Source of the DNA: Nocardioides lacusdianchii
GTDB lineage: Bacteria; Actinomycetota; Actinomycetes; Propionibacteriales; Nocardioidaceae
Length of the DNA: 64,000 nucleotides
Assembly (NCBI RefSeq): GCF_020102855.1
Contig: NZ_JADHZD010000009.1
Location: forward strand, 1-64,000
Direction: 5' to 3'
The notes under the pieces are model-generated. The model was not told where the DNA came from and made no database searches. It worked only from the letters and a program-made list of their open reading frames with translations. The translations under genes were made by a program, and so were the position numbers. Below, piece after piece: positions 35,423 to 47,097 of the stretch. Position 1 is the first letter of the stretch. Each line of letters opens with the position of its first letter.

Positions 35423-37030
35423 GTGGTTGTCGACGGCAACCAATATCGTTCTCGGGTGACCGACACCCAGATCGACTCCGGCGAGACGCGGCCGGACAGC
35501 TCCGACAAGCTCGACAAGAACGTCCTGATGGTGGCCGGCGTGGTCGTCCTCGGGGCGATCATGTCGATCCTCGACATCACGGTCGTCTCGGTGGCCCTCG
35601 AGACCTTCCAGCGCGAGTTCGACGCCACCGCGGCCGAGGTCGCCTGGACGATGACCGGCTACACCCTGGCGCTGGCCAGCGTCATCCCGCTGACCGGCTG
35701 GGCGGCCGACCGCTTCGGCACCAAGCGCCTCTACCTCCTGGCGGTCCTGCTCTTCACCGCGGGCTCCGTGCTGTGCGCCGCAGCGACGTCGCTCGAGATG
35801 CTCGTCCTCTTCCGGGTGCTGCAGGGTCTCGGCGGCGGCATGCTGATGCCGCTCGGCATGACGATCCTGACCCGCGCCGCCGGCCCCGAGCGCGTGGGCC
35901 GCGTGATGGCGGTCCTCGGCATCCCGATGCTCCTCGGTCCGATCTTCGGCCCGATCCTCGGCGGTGCCCTGATCGACAGCGCGTCGTGGCACTGGATCTT
36001 CCTGATCAACCTGCCCATCGGCATCGCCGCGATCGTCTACGCCTGGATCGTGCTGCCGAAGGACGAGGTCGAGCCGTCGGAGACCTTCGACTGGCTCGGC
36101 ATGGTGCTGCTCTCCCCCGGCCTCGCCGCCTTCCTCTACGGCATCAGCTCGATCCCCGAGGAGGGCACCGCGATGGCCGCGCGCGTGCTCGTGCCGATGA
36201 TCCTCGGCATCGCGCTGATCGTCGCCTTCGTCCCGTGGGCGCTGGCGCGCCGCAACATCCACCCGCTGGTCGAGCTGCGCCTGTTCAAGAACCGCAACAT
36301 GACCGTCGCGGTGCTGGCGATGATGCTCTTCGCGATCGCGTTCTTCGGCGCCTCGCTGCTCTTCCCGCTCTACTTCATCCAGGTGCGCGGCGAGGACGCC
36401 CTCGGTGCCGGCCTGCTGCTCGCACCGCAGGGCATCGGCGCGATGGTGACGATGCCGATCGCCGGCATCCTGGCTGACCGCATCGGCCCCGGCAAGATCG
36501 TGCTCACCGGCATCAGCGTGATCACCGTCGGCATGGCGATGTTCACCCAGATCGGCGCGGACACCTCCTACACCTACATCCTCGCCGCCCTCTTCGTGAT
36601 GGGTCTCGGCATGGGCGGCACGATGATGCCGATCATGACCGCCGCGCTCGCCACCCTCACGGCGCACAACGTGGCCCGCGGCTCCACCCTGCTCAACATC
36701 ACCCAGCAGGTCGCGGCCTCGATGGGCACTGCGCTCTTCTCGGTGATCCTCACCAACGAGCTCAAGGGCAAGGAGTCGGTCGCCGTGGCCGGCGCCGTCC
36801 AGGAGGCCGGCAACGACCAGGGTGCTGTCGCGGGCGTGCTCGAGCGCTTCGGCCTCTCGCCGGCCGAGCTCGACAGCGTGCTCGCGCGAGTCCCGGGCGA
36901 CATGGCTGACTCGTTCGCGACGGTCTTCATCGTCGCCACGATCCTGGTCGCGTGCTGCCTGATCCCGGCGGCGTTCCTGCCCCGCCGCAAGGTCGCGCCG
37001 GTCGACCCGACCGCGATGATGGGTCACTGA
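35423..37030 (+). CDS. MFS transporter, DHA2 (EmrB/QacA) family
   Basis: The product is 535 residues with 14 predicted membrane helices. Signatures: SILDITVVSVALETFQREF (helix 1, motif D1), GWAADRFGTKRLYLLAVLLFTAGSVLCA (motif A), RVLQGLGGGMLMPLGMTIL (motif B) and PIFGPILGGALI (motif C). It would export drugs or toxic metabolites using protons. GTG 35423 is chosen because AAAAGGA lies just ahead; GTG 35456 is an alternative with no ribosome site. The C-terminal loop after helix 13 is long. A hairpin terminator follows at 37064. Confidence 0.93.
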   Translation: MVVDGNQYRSRVTDTQIDSGETRPDSSDKLDKNVLMVAGVVVLGAIMSILDITVVSVALETFQREFDATAAEVAWTMTGYTLALASVIPLTGWAADRFGTKRLYLLAVLLFTAGSVLCAAATSLEMLVLFRVLQGLGGGMLMPLGMTILTRAAGPERVGRVMAVLGIPMLLGPIFGPILGGALIDSASWHWIFLINLPIGIAAIVYAWIVLPKDEVEPSETFDWLGMVLLSPGLAAFLYGISSIPEEGTAMAARVLVPMILGIALIVAFVPWALARRNIHPLVELRLFKNRNMTVAVLAMMLFAIAFFGASLLFPLYFIQVRGEDALGAGLLLAPQGIGAMVTMPIAGILADRIGPGKIVLTGISVITVGMAMFTQIGADTSYTYILAALFVMGLGMGGTMMPIMTAALATLTAHNVARGSTLLNITQQVAASMGTALFSVILTNELKGKESVAVAGAVQEAGNDQGAVAGVLERFGLSPAELDSVLARVPGDMADSFATVFIVATILVACCLIPAAFLPRRKVAPVDPTAMMGH

Positions 37031-37063
37031 CCGGGCACTTCGTTCTCCTGAAGCACCTCGACC

Positions 37064-37100
37064 GGGCACTTCCTCGCGCTGCGTGCGTGGGGAAGTGCCC
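37064..37100 (+). terminator. Hairpin after the DHA2 transporter gene
   Basis: The arms gggcacttcc (37064-37073) and ggaagtgccc (37091-37100) pair perfectly around a 17-nt loop, 34 bp after the stop. The left arm sequence accgggcactt also occurs at 37030-37040 as a direct repeat. Confidence 0.65.
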
Positions 37101-37136
37101 CTTCGGCGCGGGTGGTTCGTCCGCCCCCTCCCTCCT

Positions 37137-37679
37137 ATGCTTCGAGACGTGGACGGACTCGGGACGGAACTTCCTCAGCGCCATACCGTCGTGTGGTTCC
37201 TGCTCATCGCGGCACTGGTCTTCGCAGTGCCGGTCCTCCGCACGGGCCGCTCGGCGATGGGCGAGTCGGGAGGACCGGCGATCGGTGGCTGGGCGATGGC
37301 GGCGGTGATGGCGCTCGTGCTGGTCGTGGTGCCGCTGCTGCTCGTGCGCAGCATCCTTGCCCGCCACACCTACGTCTCCGATGAAGCTGTCTCGGTGGTC
37401 ACCGGCGGCGACGTGCGGCAGCAGATCGCCTTCGACGACCTCGCGGAGGTCAAGGTCCGGTTCTCCGGTCGTGGCGGCAGCACGCTGCGCAACGAGAAGG
37501 TCTTCCTCTCCGGCTCGCTACGCACGGGCAGCGGCACCGTGCTCGTGTCGCGGTTCCACGTCGACTCGCTCCAGCCCCTGCTCCAGCGCCTCGAGGCCGA
37601 GGTGGCGGAGCGGCCGGAGCTCCTCAAGGGCGAGGTCGAGCGGGACGTCTTCGAGCGTGCGCTGGCCACGGCCCCCTGA
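37137..37679 (+). CDS. Two-helix membrane protein with PH-like domain, hypothetical
   Basis: The product is about 180 residues. Two membrane helices (HTVVWFLLIAALVFAVPVL and AMAAVMALVLVVVPLLLV) are followed by a cytoplasmic beta-rich domain (HTYVSDEAVSVVTGGDVRQQIAFDDLAEVKVRFSGRGG) that resembles bacterial PH-like domains. ATG 37137 or GTG 37149 are possible starts, neither with a ribosome site. I do not recognise a named family. Confidence 0.7.
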   Translation: MLRDVDGLGTELPQRHTVVWFLLIAALVFAVPVLRTGRSAMGESGGPAIGGWAMAAVMALVLVVVPLLLVRSILARHTYVSDEAVSVVTGGDVRQQIAFDDLAEVKVRFSGRGGSTLRNEKVFLSGSLRTGSGTVLVSRFHVDSLQPLLQRLEAEVAERPELLKGEVERDVFERALATAP

Positions 37680-37730
37680 CGCAGGTCCGCGCGGCCCGCG
37701 TGACGGGCGCTGCGGCCATGCAGTCGGCCG

Positions 37731-39881
<2,151 letters not shown>

Positions 39882-39926
39882 GTCCCCTGTCTACCAACAG
39901 GGACCGACGGCCCGCCCGGCGGTTGC

Positions 39927-39987
39927 GTAGTCCACCGGGAAGTGGTCGTTCGGCGCGACGGCCGGCAACCACGTCCCGGTGGACTAC
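39927..39987 (-). terminator. Large hairpin after the SGNH hydrolase gene
   Basis: The arms gtagtccaccgggaagtggt (39927-39946) and accacgtcccggtggactac (39968-39987) pair over 20 bp with one mismatch around a 21-nt loop. It starts 18 bp after the lipase stop on the minus strand, ahead of the RecQ gene. Confidence 0.75.
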
Positions 39988-40004
39988 CCGGGGGTCGAGA
40001 AGGC

Positions 40005-41018
40005 TCAGCGACGCGCGCTGCGCTCCAGGAACTTCTCGATGTCGACCCCGGCCCGACGGGCGTCACGACGTGCCTCGGGGGTGGTGAGGTCCGGGGCCAC
40101 GAAGGTCTCCGGCTCGATGGAGCGGTCGGCGTCGGCGTACTGGCTCTGGAGCGCGGCCTGCTCGTCGGCCGAGGAGGAGGACTCGGCGACGACCTGGGCG
40201 GTCACGGCGACGGCGGCGCCGGTGAGCAGCGGGCTCACGGTGGGGGTGTAGCCGCTGGCGTGGCCGTTGGCCTTGGGGTGGTAGCTCTCGCTGATCGGGC
40301 TGGACAGCCCGTTGATCCACTCGTCGTCGGCGCAGACGGCGTGGCCGACGAAGCGGCTGGTGGGGTTGGCGAAGGAGAAGCCGGCAGCCGACGCGGCAGC
40401 GGCGAGACGGCTGTTGAGCAGGTCGGCGGTCTGGTTGAGCCGCGTCTGCTCCGCCGGGGAGAACCACGTGAAGGCGTTGCAGTCCTCACCGTTGAAGATC
40501 CGCGGGTAGCCCACGACCACGACCTTGGCGTACGGCGCACGCGCGCGGATCTGGGAGTAGAGGGTCGTCAGCCGGGACGGCAGGGTGTTGTTGACGAAGG
40601 ACTGGGCGGAGTTGATCGCGCCGTCACAGTTGCCGGCCCACCAGGGCGTGGCGCAGGTGGTGAGCACGTCGGCGAAGCCGGCGTCGTTGCCCCCGACCGA
40701 GATCGACACGTAGTTCGTCGCCGACGTCAGCGCCGCCAGCTGGGTGTTGGTGACGTCGGGGATGGTCGCGCCGGAGCAGGCGCGGAAGTTGAGCGCGTAG
40801 CCGCGAGCGGCGGCGATCAGGCTCGGGTAGGCCGAGGTGGAGCGCTGGCAGCTGGTGCCGTCGCTGATGTAGGAGCGGGTGCCGGTGCCTGAGGCGTAGG
40901 AGTCGCCGAGGGCGACGTAGGCCGGCGCGGCGGCCTGGACCGGCTGGAGAAGGAGCGGCGTGAGCAGGCCGGCGAGGGCCGAGCCCAGCACTGCCAGGCG
41001 TCGAGTCGTGCGATTCAT
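40005..41018 (-). CDS. Secreted SGNH/GDSL-family lipase/esterase
   Basis: The product is 337 residues. The signal peptide (1-30, LLTPLLLQPVQAAA) predicts secretion. Catalytic blocks: block I YVALGDSYASGTGT with nucleophile Ser, block III SVGGNDAGFAD, and block V SISESYHPKANGHASGY with the catalytic His. Six cysteines in the mature part fit three disulfides, as in Streptomyces lipases. It likely hydrolyses lipid esters outside the cell. The C-terminal 60 residues are a charged extension beyond the usual fold. ATG 41018. Confidence 0.93.
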   Translation of the reverse strand: MNRTTRRLAVLGSALAGLLTPLLLQPVQAAAPAYVALGDSYASGTGTRSYISDGTSCQRSTSAYPSLIAAARGYALNFRACSGATIPDVTNTQLAALTSATNYVSISVGGNDAGFADVLTTCATPWWAGNCDGAINSAQSFVNNTLPSRLTTLYSQIRARAPYAKVVVVGYPRIFNGEDCNAFTWFSPAEQTRLNQTADLLNSRLAAAASAAGFSFANPTSRFVGHAVCADDEWINGLSSPISESYHPKANGHASGYTPTVSPLLTGAAVAVTAQVVAESSSSADEQAALQSQYADADRSIEPETFVAPDLTTPEARRDARRAGVDIEKFLERSARR

Positions 41019-41116
41019 CTGTGTGAGTCCTCCGAGATCGTGGCCATCCGAGTGTGACCGCGCTCACAGTAGGCAATGCGGCCCCGCCGCCACCAGACCG
41101 AACGGTCAGGTTTTGC

Positions 41117-41938
41117 TCACGATCCGACCCGGCGCAGCCGCGGGCCGTCCGGCGGCAGGGTCGCGGCGTCACGGAACGACTCGCCCACCAGCACCGGCAC
41201 CACCTCGCTGACGTCGTGCTGCGCGGCGATCTCCACGTCGGCCACGAAGCCGGCCTCCCGGAGCTCGCGACCGCCGGCGCAGTCGAGCAGGTCGGTCGGG
41301 AGGTCGGTCGCGCGCCACGCGGCGACCGCCATCCGCGCCTCGGGGCTCGCACCGGCGTCGACCCCCGGAGCGTCGAGGAGCGCGTCGAGGACCGCGCCCG
41401 CGCCCCACAGGTCCTCGGCCGCCGGGCGCAGCGTGTCGTCGTACCACCGCTCCCCCGCAGGTACGACGACCACGCTCGCGCCGGCGGCCACCCGCGGCGC
41501 CAGCCACCGGGCGACGGCGCCGGCGTTGCGCAGGCACGCGCCGACCACGCTCGAGCCAGCGTCGGCGAGCGCGAAGGCGATGGTGGAGCCGTTGGGCGAG
41601 GGCAGCACGAGGCGCTCCACCCCCTCGACCTCGGCCAGGCTGGCCGGCGAGAGCGAGACGTGGCGCGCGTCGCCGCGCGAGAGCGCCTCGAACCTGCCGA
41701 CCGCCAGGGTCGCGGCGTGGCGCATGGCGTGCTCGGCCGCCCGGGCGTCGCGCCAGCGGAACGGGAAGACCTCGATGCCGCGCTCGACCGCGACGCTCAA
41801 CGTGGTCGTGAAGGACAGCACGTCGACGACGACGGCGTAGTCGGCTCGCACGGCCTCGGCGCCGGTCGGCCCCCACTCGAGGCGCAGGCGATAGCTGGAC
41901 TGGTCGTGGCCCGGGATCGTCACGGGCTCATTCAACAT
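41117..41938 (-). CDS. 2-phosphosulfolactate phosphatase (ComB) family protein
   Basis: The product is about 273 residues. Family pattern: YAVVVDVLSFTTTLSVAVERGIEVFPF, LVLPSPNGSTIAFALADAGSSVVGACLRNAGAVARWL and VVVPAGERWYDDTLRPAAEDLWGAGAVL. ComB hydrolyses 2-phosphosulfolactate in coenzyme M synthesis. Actinobacteria do not make coenzyme M, so here it may degrade or make sulfolactate-like compounds, or have another phosphatase substrate. The ATG at 41938 precedes the homology; a start at 41983 is possible. Confidence 0.85.
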   Translation of the reverse strand: MLNEPVTIPGHDQSSYRLRLEWGPTGAEAVRADYAVVVDVLSFTTTLSVAVERGIEVFPFRWRDARAAEHAMRHAATLAVGRFEALSRGDARHVSLSPASLAEVEGVERLVLPSPNGSTIAFALADAGSSVVGACLRNAGAVARWLAPRVAAGASVVVVPAGERWYDDTLRPAAEDLWGAGAVLDALLDAPGVDAGASPEARMAVAAWRATDLPTDLLDCAGGRELREAGFVADVEIAAQHDVSEVVPVLVGESFRDAATLPPDGPRLRRVGS

Positions 41939-42054
41939 CCTGCGCAGGGCTGTCACGGAAATCGCGGATCGGCTCCCGGGCACCGCCGCGCAGTCCTACC
42001 CTCGATCTCCACAGCCAGCCAACAGAAGGCCCACATCGAACCCTGGAGTGTCCC

Positions 42055-42576
42055 GTGAAGACCACGCCCCGCACGGCCCTGGCCGTCCTCGTCGCCGTCA
42101 TCGCCCTCGTCCTCTCGGCCGCAGCCGGCGCCACGGCGTCCCGCCTCATCACCGGCAAGCAGGTCAAGGACGGCAGCCTCACCTCGGCCGACGTCAAGAA
42201 CCGCACCCTCAAGCCCAAGGACTTCTCGGCGAAGGCGAAGAGCAAGCTCCGCGGTCCCGCCGGCGAGACGGGCCCGCGGGGCGCGACCGGCCCGGCCGGC
42301 CCCCAGGGCGCCGCGGGCCTGAGCGGTTTCGAGGTGATCACCCGCACGGTGTCGATCCCGGGCCTGGGTGGCACCGACTCGATCACCGCCGCATGCCCTG
42401 CGGGCAAGAAGGCGATCGCCGCGACCGCGGGGTACGCCGCCCCGCTGGTGAACCTGGTCAGCGAGGTCACCCGCACCAGCGACACCGCCTTCAGTGCGAG
42501 CGGGCTCAACCTGCTCGGCAGCCTGACCGGTCAGGTCCTCACCCTCGACGTGGTCTGCGCGACCATCCCGAGCTGA
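42055..42576 (+). CDS. Secreted collagen-like (Gly-X-Y) repeat protein
   Basis: The product is 173 residues. An N-terminal hydrophobic segment (8-28, ALAVLVAVIALVLSAAAGA) acts as signal or anchor. Then comes SRLITGKQVKDGSLTSADVKNRTLKPKD, a pattern recurring in actinobacterial secreted proteins, and ten Gly-X-Y triplets (GPAGETGPRGATGPAGPQGA). The C-terminal 80 residues form a beta-rich domain with two cysteines. Probably a trimeric extracellular protein. Function unknown. GTG 42055. Confidence 0.8.
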   Translation: MKTTPRTALAVLVAVIALVLSAAAGATASRLITGKQVKDGSLTSADVKNRTLKPKDFSAKAKSKLRGPAGETGPRGATGPAGPQGAAGLSGFEVITRTVSIPGLGGTDSITAACPAGKKAIAATAGYAAPLVNLVSEVTRTSDTAFSASGLNLLGSLTGQVLTLDVVCATIPS

Positions 42577-42606
42577 GCGACGAGCAGGGCCGCCTCGCGG
42601 CCCTGC

Positions 42607-44565
42607 TCACCAGATCCGGACGCGCGACTCCGGCTCGAGCCACAGCCCGTCGCCGGGCGCGGTCTCGAACACGTCGTGGAACTCGTCGAGGTTGCGCACG
42701 ATGTTGGCGCGGAACTCGGCCGGGCTGTGCGGGTCGATCGTGAGGTACTGCAGCTCCTGCTCCTTGCGACGCTTGGTGCGCCACACGTGGCTCCAGTTGA
42801 GGAAGAGCGAGCGCCGGTCCTCGACCGAGGCGTCGCCGCCCTGGCTGATGACGTACGCCTTGTGCGCGATCGTCAGGCCGCCGAGGTCCCCGATGTTCTC
42901 GCCGACCGTGAGGCTGCCGTTGACGTGCTCGCCGGGCAGGTTGCGCGGCTCGAAGGCGTCGTACTGCGCGATGAGGGCCTGCGACTTGGCCTCGAACGCG
43001 GACTTGTCGTCGGCGGTCCACCAGTCGTGCAGGTTGCCGTCGCCGTCGTACTGCGCACCCTGGTCGTCGAACCCGTGCCCGATCTCGTGGCCGATGACCG
43101 CGCCGATGCCGCCGTAGTTCTCCGCGTCCGTGGCGTCAGGGCTGAAGAACGGGGGCTGGAGGATCGCGGCCGGGAAGCAGATCTCGTTGGTGCCGGGGTG
43201 GTAGTAGGCGTTGACCGTCTGCGGGAGCATCAGCCACTCGTCGCGGTCGACCGGCTGGCCGACCTTCTCGAGCTGGCGGTCGGTCTCGAACGCCGAGGCC
43301 GACGCGACGTTGCCCATCAGGTCGTCGGCGGAGATCTCGAGCTCGGAGTAGTCGCGGAACTCCGTCGGGTAGCCGATCTTGGGGTAGAAGCGGTCGAGCT
43401 TGTCGTACGCCTTCTGCTTGGTGTCCTCGCCCATCCAGTCGAGCGTCTCGATCGAGCGGCGGTAGGCCGTCACGAGGTTGGCGACGAGCTCGTCCATCAT
43501 CTGCTTCGACGTGGGCGGGAAGTGCCGCGAGACGTAGACCTTGCCGACGGCCTCGCCGATCGCGCCCTCGACGAAGTCGACGCCGCGCTTCCAGCGGGCG
43601 CGCAGCTCGGGGGTGCCGTTGAGGGTGCGGCCGTAGAAGTCGAAGTTGGCCTCGACGAACGGCTCGGGCAGGTAGGGCGCGGAGCTGCGGACGATGCGCA
43701 CGTGCAGGATGTCGCGCCAGGTCTCGATCGGCGTCTCCTCCAGCACCGTGGACAGGTGGGAGAAGAAGTCGGGCTGCATCACGATCGTGGTGCGCAGCGT
43801 CTCGTCGCTGCCGCCGAGGGCCGCGACGTAGGTCGACCACTCGAAGGCCGGGCAGAGCTCGCGCAGCTGCTCGAGCGAGAGGTGGTTGGTCGTCTTCTGC
43901 ACGTCGCGGGTGGCGGCGGCCTCCCAGTGGCCCTCGGCCAGCCGGGTCTCGTAGGCCAGGACGCGGGCGGCCGCGCCGGCTGGGTCCTCGTGCTCGCTCA
44001 GCGTGAGGAGGGTCGTGAGGTACTTCTCGTAGGTGGCGCGGATCTCGGCGAACTTCTCGTCGCGGTAGTAGGACTCGTCGGGCAGTCCGAGCCCACCCTG
44101 GGCGAGGTAGACGATGTTCTTCGAGGCGTCGACCCGGTCGGGCGTGATGTAGGAGCCGAACAGCCCGGGGCCGCCGATGCGCTCGAACATGCCGAGGAAG
44201 TCGGCGAGGGCGGCGAGGTCGCCGATCGCGTGGGCGCGGTCGAGCAGGTCGCGGACGGGCTCGAGGCCGAGCGCCTCGATCCGCTCGGTGTCCATGAAGG
44301 AGGCGTAGAGCGCCGCGATCTTGGTCTCCTCGTCACTGGAGAGCTGGTCGGCGGGACGGTCGGCGAGCTCGGTGATGATGTCGCGGACCTGCTGCTCGGC
44401 GGCGTCGGCGAGGGCGATGAAGGCACCCCAGCTCGACTTGTCCGAGGGGATCTCGGTCTCGTCCAGCCAACGCCCGTTGACGTGGCCGAACAGGTCGTCC
44501 TGGGGGCGGATGTCGGGGTTCATGCCCTCGCGGGCGTCATCGAGGATCGTCACGCCTCCGACCAT
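42607..44565 (-). CDS. M13 family zinc metallopeptidase (PepO-like)
   Basis: The product is about 652 residues. The neprilysin-type zinc site is GAVIGHEIGHGFDDQGAQYDGDG (HExxH near 490), with the third ligand Glu in TVGENIGDLGGL (near 557). The substrate-binding NAYYHPGTNEICFPAAILQPPFF (family NAYY motif) is present, as is the CNxW-replacing C-terminus SRVRIW. No signal peptide is visible, so it is probably a cytoplasmic oligopeptidase. The start may be ATG 44565 or GTG 44553. Confidence 0.93.
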   Translation of the reverse strand: MVGGVTILDDAREGMNPDIRPQDDLFGHVNGRWLDETEIPSDKSSWGAFIALADAAEQQVRDIITELADRPADQLSSDEETKIAALYASFMDTERIEALGLEPVRDLLDRAHAIGDLAALADFLGMFERIGGPGLFGSYITPDRVDASKNIVYLAQGGLGLPDESYYRDEKFAEIRATYEKYLTTLLTLSEHEDPAGAAARVLAYETRLAEGHWEAAATRDVQKTTNHLSLEQLRELCPAFEWSTYVAALGGSDETLRTTIVMQPDFFSHLSTVLEETPIETWRDILHVRIVRSSAPYLPEPFVEANFDFYGRTLNGTPELRARWKRGVDFVEGAIGEAVGKVYVSRHFPPTSKQMMDELVANLVTAYRRSIETLDWMGEDTKQKAYDKLDRFYPKIGYPTEFRDYSELEISADDLMGNVASASAFETDRQLEKVGQPVDRDEWLMLPQTVNAYYHPGTNEICFPAAILQPPFFSPDATDAENYGGIGAVIGHEIGHGFDDQGAQYDGDGNLHDWWTADDKSAFEAKSQALIAQYDAFEPRNLPGEHVNGSLTVGENIGDLGGLTIAHKAYVISQGGDASVEDRRSLFLNWSHVWRTKRRKEQELQYLTIDPHSPAEFRANIVRNLDEFHDVFETAPGDGLWLEPESRVRIW

Positions 44566-44687
44566 AACGTCGCGCGCCCAGCACACGCGGAGCCGGACCG
44601 GTCCAGACCAGGTGCTGGCACGAGTGGCAAACCCGCCCGGATGGGTGAGTCTGGACCGAGCCACACGGCTCCGATCGGGAGGACCTC

Positions 44688-46094
44688 ATGTTCGTACGCG
44701 CCCGCTCCCTGGCCCTGCTCGTCTCGACCGGCGTCCTCGTGGCCGCGGCCGCCGCCCCGCCCGGCTCGGCGGCGAGCGCGGAGCGTGTGACGCCGCGGTC
44801 GTGGCAGCCGCTGACCTCCAGCGTCTCGCCCAACTTCGCGCAGGCGGCGGTCGCGCGCACGGCCGACGGCACCCAGCACGTCGTGTGGATCGTGGACAAC
44901 CCCGACCGCACCCACAACTACGAGCACACCACGATCTCCCCGAGCGGCTCGCAGGGCCGGGTCACCCGCGTCCTCGCCACCGACTGGGCCCAGCTCAGCA
45001 CGCCGGTGGACCTCGGCGTGAACGCCGACGGCAGCCTCCGCCTGGCGTTCCGCGGGACCGCCGACGGCGACACCTCCAACTTCTTCACCTACAAGGGCGT
45101 CTACACCGCCGTCTCCGGCGACGGCGGCGCGTCGTGGGTGCTGCCGCGCGAGGTGCTCGCGCCGAGCATCAGCGACGGCGGCGTCACGATGGCGTACACC
45201 CCCGACGGCACGCCGATCACCGGCTACGGCGACACCGGCGGGTTCCACTGGAACGTCGGGACGGTGCCCGAGGCCGCACTCCCGGCCGCGACGGTGCAGG
45301 AGTTCACCGACCACGACGCCAACGCCGCGAGCCTGGTGGCCACCGGTTCGGCCGTGCTCGTGGTCTACCAGAGCATCCGGGGCTCCGGGATCTACGCCCG
45401 GCAGGTCTGGCCGTTCCTGGGCGCGCCGGTCCGCGCGCCCGGCACCTACACCAACCCGGGCCAGCCGATGGCCGTGGTCGACCGGCCCGGAGTCGGGCCG
45501 GTGGCGGCCTACGCGATCGACGGGGAGGTCGTGCTGTGGGACATCGCCGCCAACGGCATCCACCGCGTCCGGGGCATGGACGGCCCCAACAACGTCGCGC
45601 TGGCGAGCCTGCCCGACGGCCACCTGTGGGTCGCCGCCCAGGGGCCGATCGGCTACACCCCGCGGGTCTCGCGGGTCTCGGCGCGGGGCTGGACCATCGA
45701 CCGCAGGCCGGTCCGGCTCGACGACCTCTACAGCACGTTCGGCCTCGAGGTCAGCAGTGCCGGCGCGCTGCGCGCCGAGCTGCTCCTGACCGGCAACGAG
45801 GCCGGCGACCCGTCGCGGATCCAGGCAATGTCCGCGCTGGCGCAGATGAGGCTGCGGGCCACGCCCGGCCGGTGGCGGGTGAACCGGGCCCAGCGGGTCG
45901 TCTTCCGGGTGACCGACGTCGACGGCGGGGTGGCCGGGGTGAAGGTCCGCGCCGCCGGTCGTCGCTGCACCACCAACGGTGCCGGGCGCTGCGCGATCCG
46001 GTTCCCCGGGCAGGCCCGACCCGGACGGATCACCGTCAAGGCGACCAAGCGCAGCTACTACCCCGTGAAGGCGAAGCTGCGCGTGCGCCGGTGA
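44688..46094 (+). CDS. Secreted beta-propeller/sialidase-like protein
   Basis: The product is 468 residues. The signal peptide (1-30, ALLVSTGVLVAAAAAPPGSAASA) is clear. Mature sequence is rich in beta strands with repeated blade-like pieces (HVVWIVDNPDRTHNYEHTTISPSG, GDGGASWVLP, YAIDGEVVLWDIAANG). The C-terminal 90 residues (RATPGRWRVNRAQRVVFRVTD then GVKVRAAGRRCTTNGAGRCAIRF) look like an Ig-like bacterial domain with two cysteines. I do not recognise an enzyme. Converges with the quinone oxidoreductase, 1 bp between stops. Confidence 0.75.
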   Translation: MFVRARSLALLVSTGVLVAAAAAPPGSAASAERVTPRSWQPLTSSVSPNFAQAAVARTADGTQHVVWIVDNPDRTHNYEHTTISPSGSQGRVTRVLATDWAQLSTPVDLGVNADGSLRLAFRGTADGDTSNFFTYKGVYTAVSGDGGASWVLPREVLAPSISDGGVTMAYTPDGTPITGYGDTGGFHWNVGTVPEAALPAATVQEFTDHDANAASLVATGSAVLVVYQSIRGSGIYARQVWPFLGAPVRAPGTYTNPGQPMAVVDRPGVGPVAAYAIDGEVVLWDIAANGIHRVRGMDGPNNVALASLPDGHLWVAAQGPIGYTPRVSRVSARGWTIDRRPVRLDDLYSTFGLEVSSAGALRAELLLTGNEAGDPSRIQAMSALAQMRLRATPGRWRVNRAQRVVFRVTDVDGGVAGVKVRAAGRRCTTNGAGRCAIRFPGQARPGRITVKATKRSYYPVKAKLRVRR

Positions 46095-46095
46095 A

Positions 46096-47073
46096 TCAGC
46101 GGACCCGCACGACCGACTTGCCCAGGGTGCGGCGCTCGTCCATGTCGACGAGCGCGCGCCCGAAGTCGCCGAGCTCGTACGTCGCACCGACCGGCGGTCG
46201 CACGACACCCGAGGCGATCATCGGCTCGAGGCGGTGCCACTGCTTCTGCATGTAGCCCGGGCGGGTCATGGCGTACGCCCCCCAGCCGACACCGCGGACG
46301 TCGGTGTTGCCCAGCAGGAGACGGTTGACCTTGACCTCGGGGATGCCCTGCCCGGCGGCGAAGCCGACCACCAGCACCCGCCCCTGCTCGGCGAGGCAGC
46401 GCAGCGAGTCGGTGAAGGCGGGGCCGCCGACGACGTCGAGGACCACGTCGACACCCACGCCCTGGGTCAGCTCCTTGACGGCGTCCTTGAAGTCCGGGCC
46501 GACGACGACCTCGTCCGCTCCCGCGGCGCGCGCGAAGGCGGCCTTCTCCTCGGTGCTCACGACGGCGATGGTGCGGGCGCCGAGGCCCTTGGCGACCTGC
46601 AGGGTGGCGGTGCCGACCCCGCCGGCCGCACCGTGGACGAGGACCGTCTCGCCCTCGCGCAGGCTCCCGCGCTCCTCGAGCGCGAAGAGGGCGGTGAGGT
46701 AGTTCATCGGCAGCGCCGCGCCCTCGTCGTACGACAGCGCGTCGGGCAGCGCGAAGGTGAAGATCGCCGGGTTGGCGACCTGCTCGGCCGCCCCGCCGTG
46801 GAGGTTCACGCCCGCGACCCGCTGGCCGACGCTGAAGCCGCTGGACTCCGGCGAGCCGGGGTCGAGGACGACGCCGGCGAAGTCGACGCCGAGCGTGAAG
46901 GGCGGCTCGGGCTTGAACTGGTACTCCCCGCGGCTCAGCAGCAGGTCGGGGAAGGCCACCCCGACGCTGTGCACCTCGACGAGCACGTCGTGGGGGCCGG
47001 GGGTCGGCGGGTCGACGTCGCGGACCTCGATGTCGGCTGGACCGGTGGGCGTGAGGACCTGGACTGCCTTCAT
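46096..47073 (-). CDS. NADPH:quinone oxidoreductase family (MDR superfamily)
   Basis: The product is 325 residues. The GroES-like N-terminal domain (TPGPHDVLVEVHSVGVAFPDLLLSRG) lacks zinc-binding cysteines, as in quinone oxidoreductases. The nucleotide-binding fold has VLVHGAAGGVGTATLQVAKGLGARTIAVVS and VLDVVGGPAFTDSLRCLAEQGRVLVVGFAAGQGIPEV. It would reduce quinones or alpha,beta-unsaturated carbonyls with NADPH. ATG 47073. It lies downstream of the M15 gene by 24 bp on the same strand, possibly in one operon. Confidence 0.92.
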   Translation of the reverse strand: MKAVQVLTPTGPADIEVRDVDPPTPGPHDVLVEVHSVGVAFPDLLLSRGEYQFKPEPPFTLGVDFAGVVLDPGSPESSGFSVGQRVAGVNLHGGAAEQVANPAIFTFALPDALSYDEGAALPMNYLTALFALEERGSLREGETVLVHGAAGGVGTATLQVAKGLGARTIAVVSTEEKAAFARAAGADEVVVGPDFKDAVKELTQGVGVDVVLDVVGGPAFTDSLRCLAEQGRVLVVGFAAGQGIPEVKVNRLLLGNTDVRGVGWGAYAMTRPGYMQKQWHRLEPMIASGVVRPPVGATYELGDFGRALVDMDERRTLGKSVVRVR

Positions 47074-47097
47074 GCAAGCGAGCCTAGGGGGCCGTGC

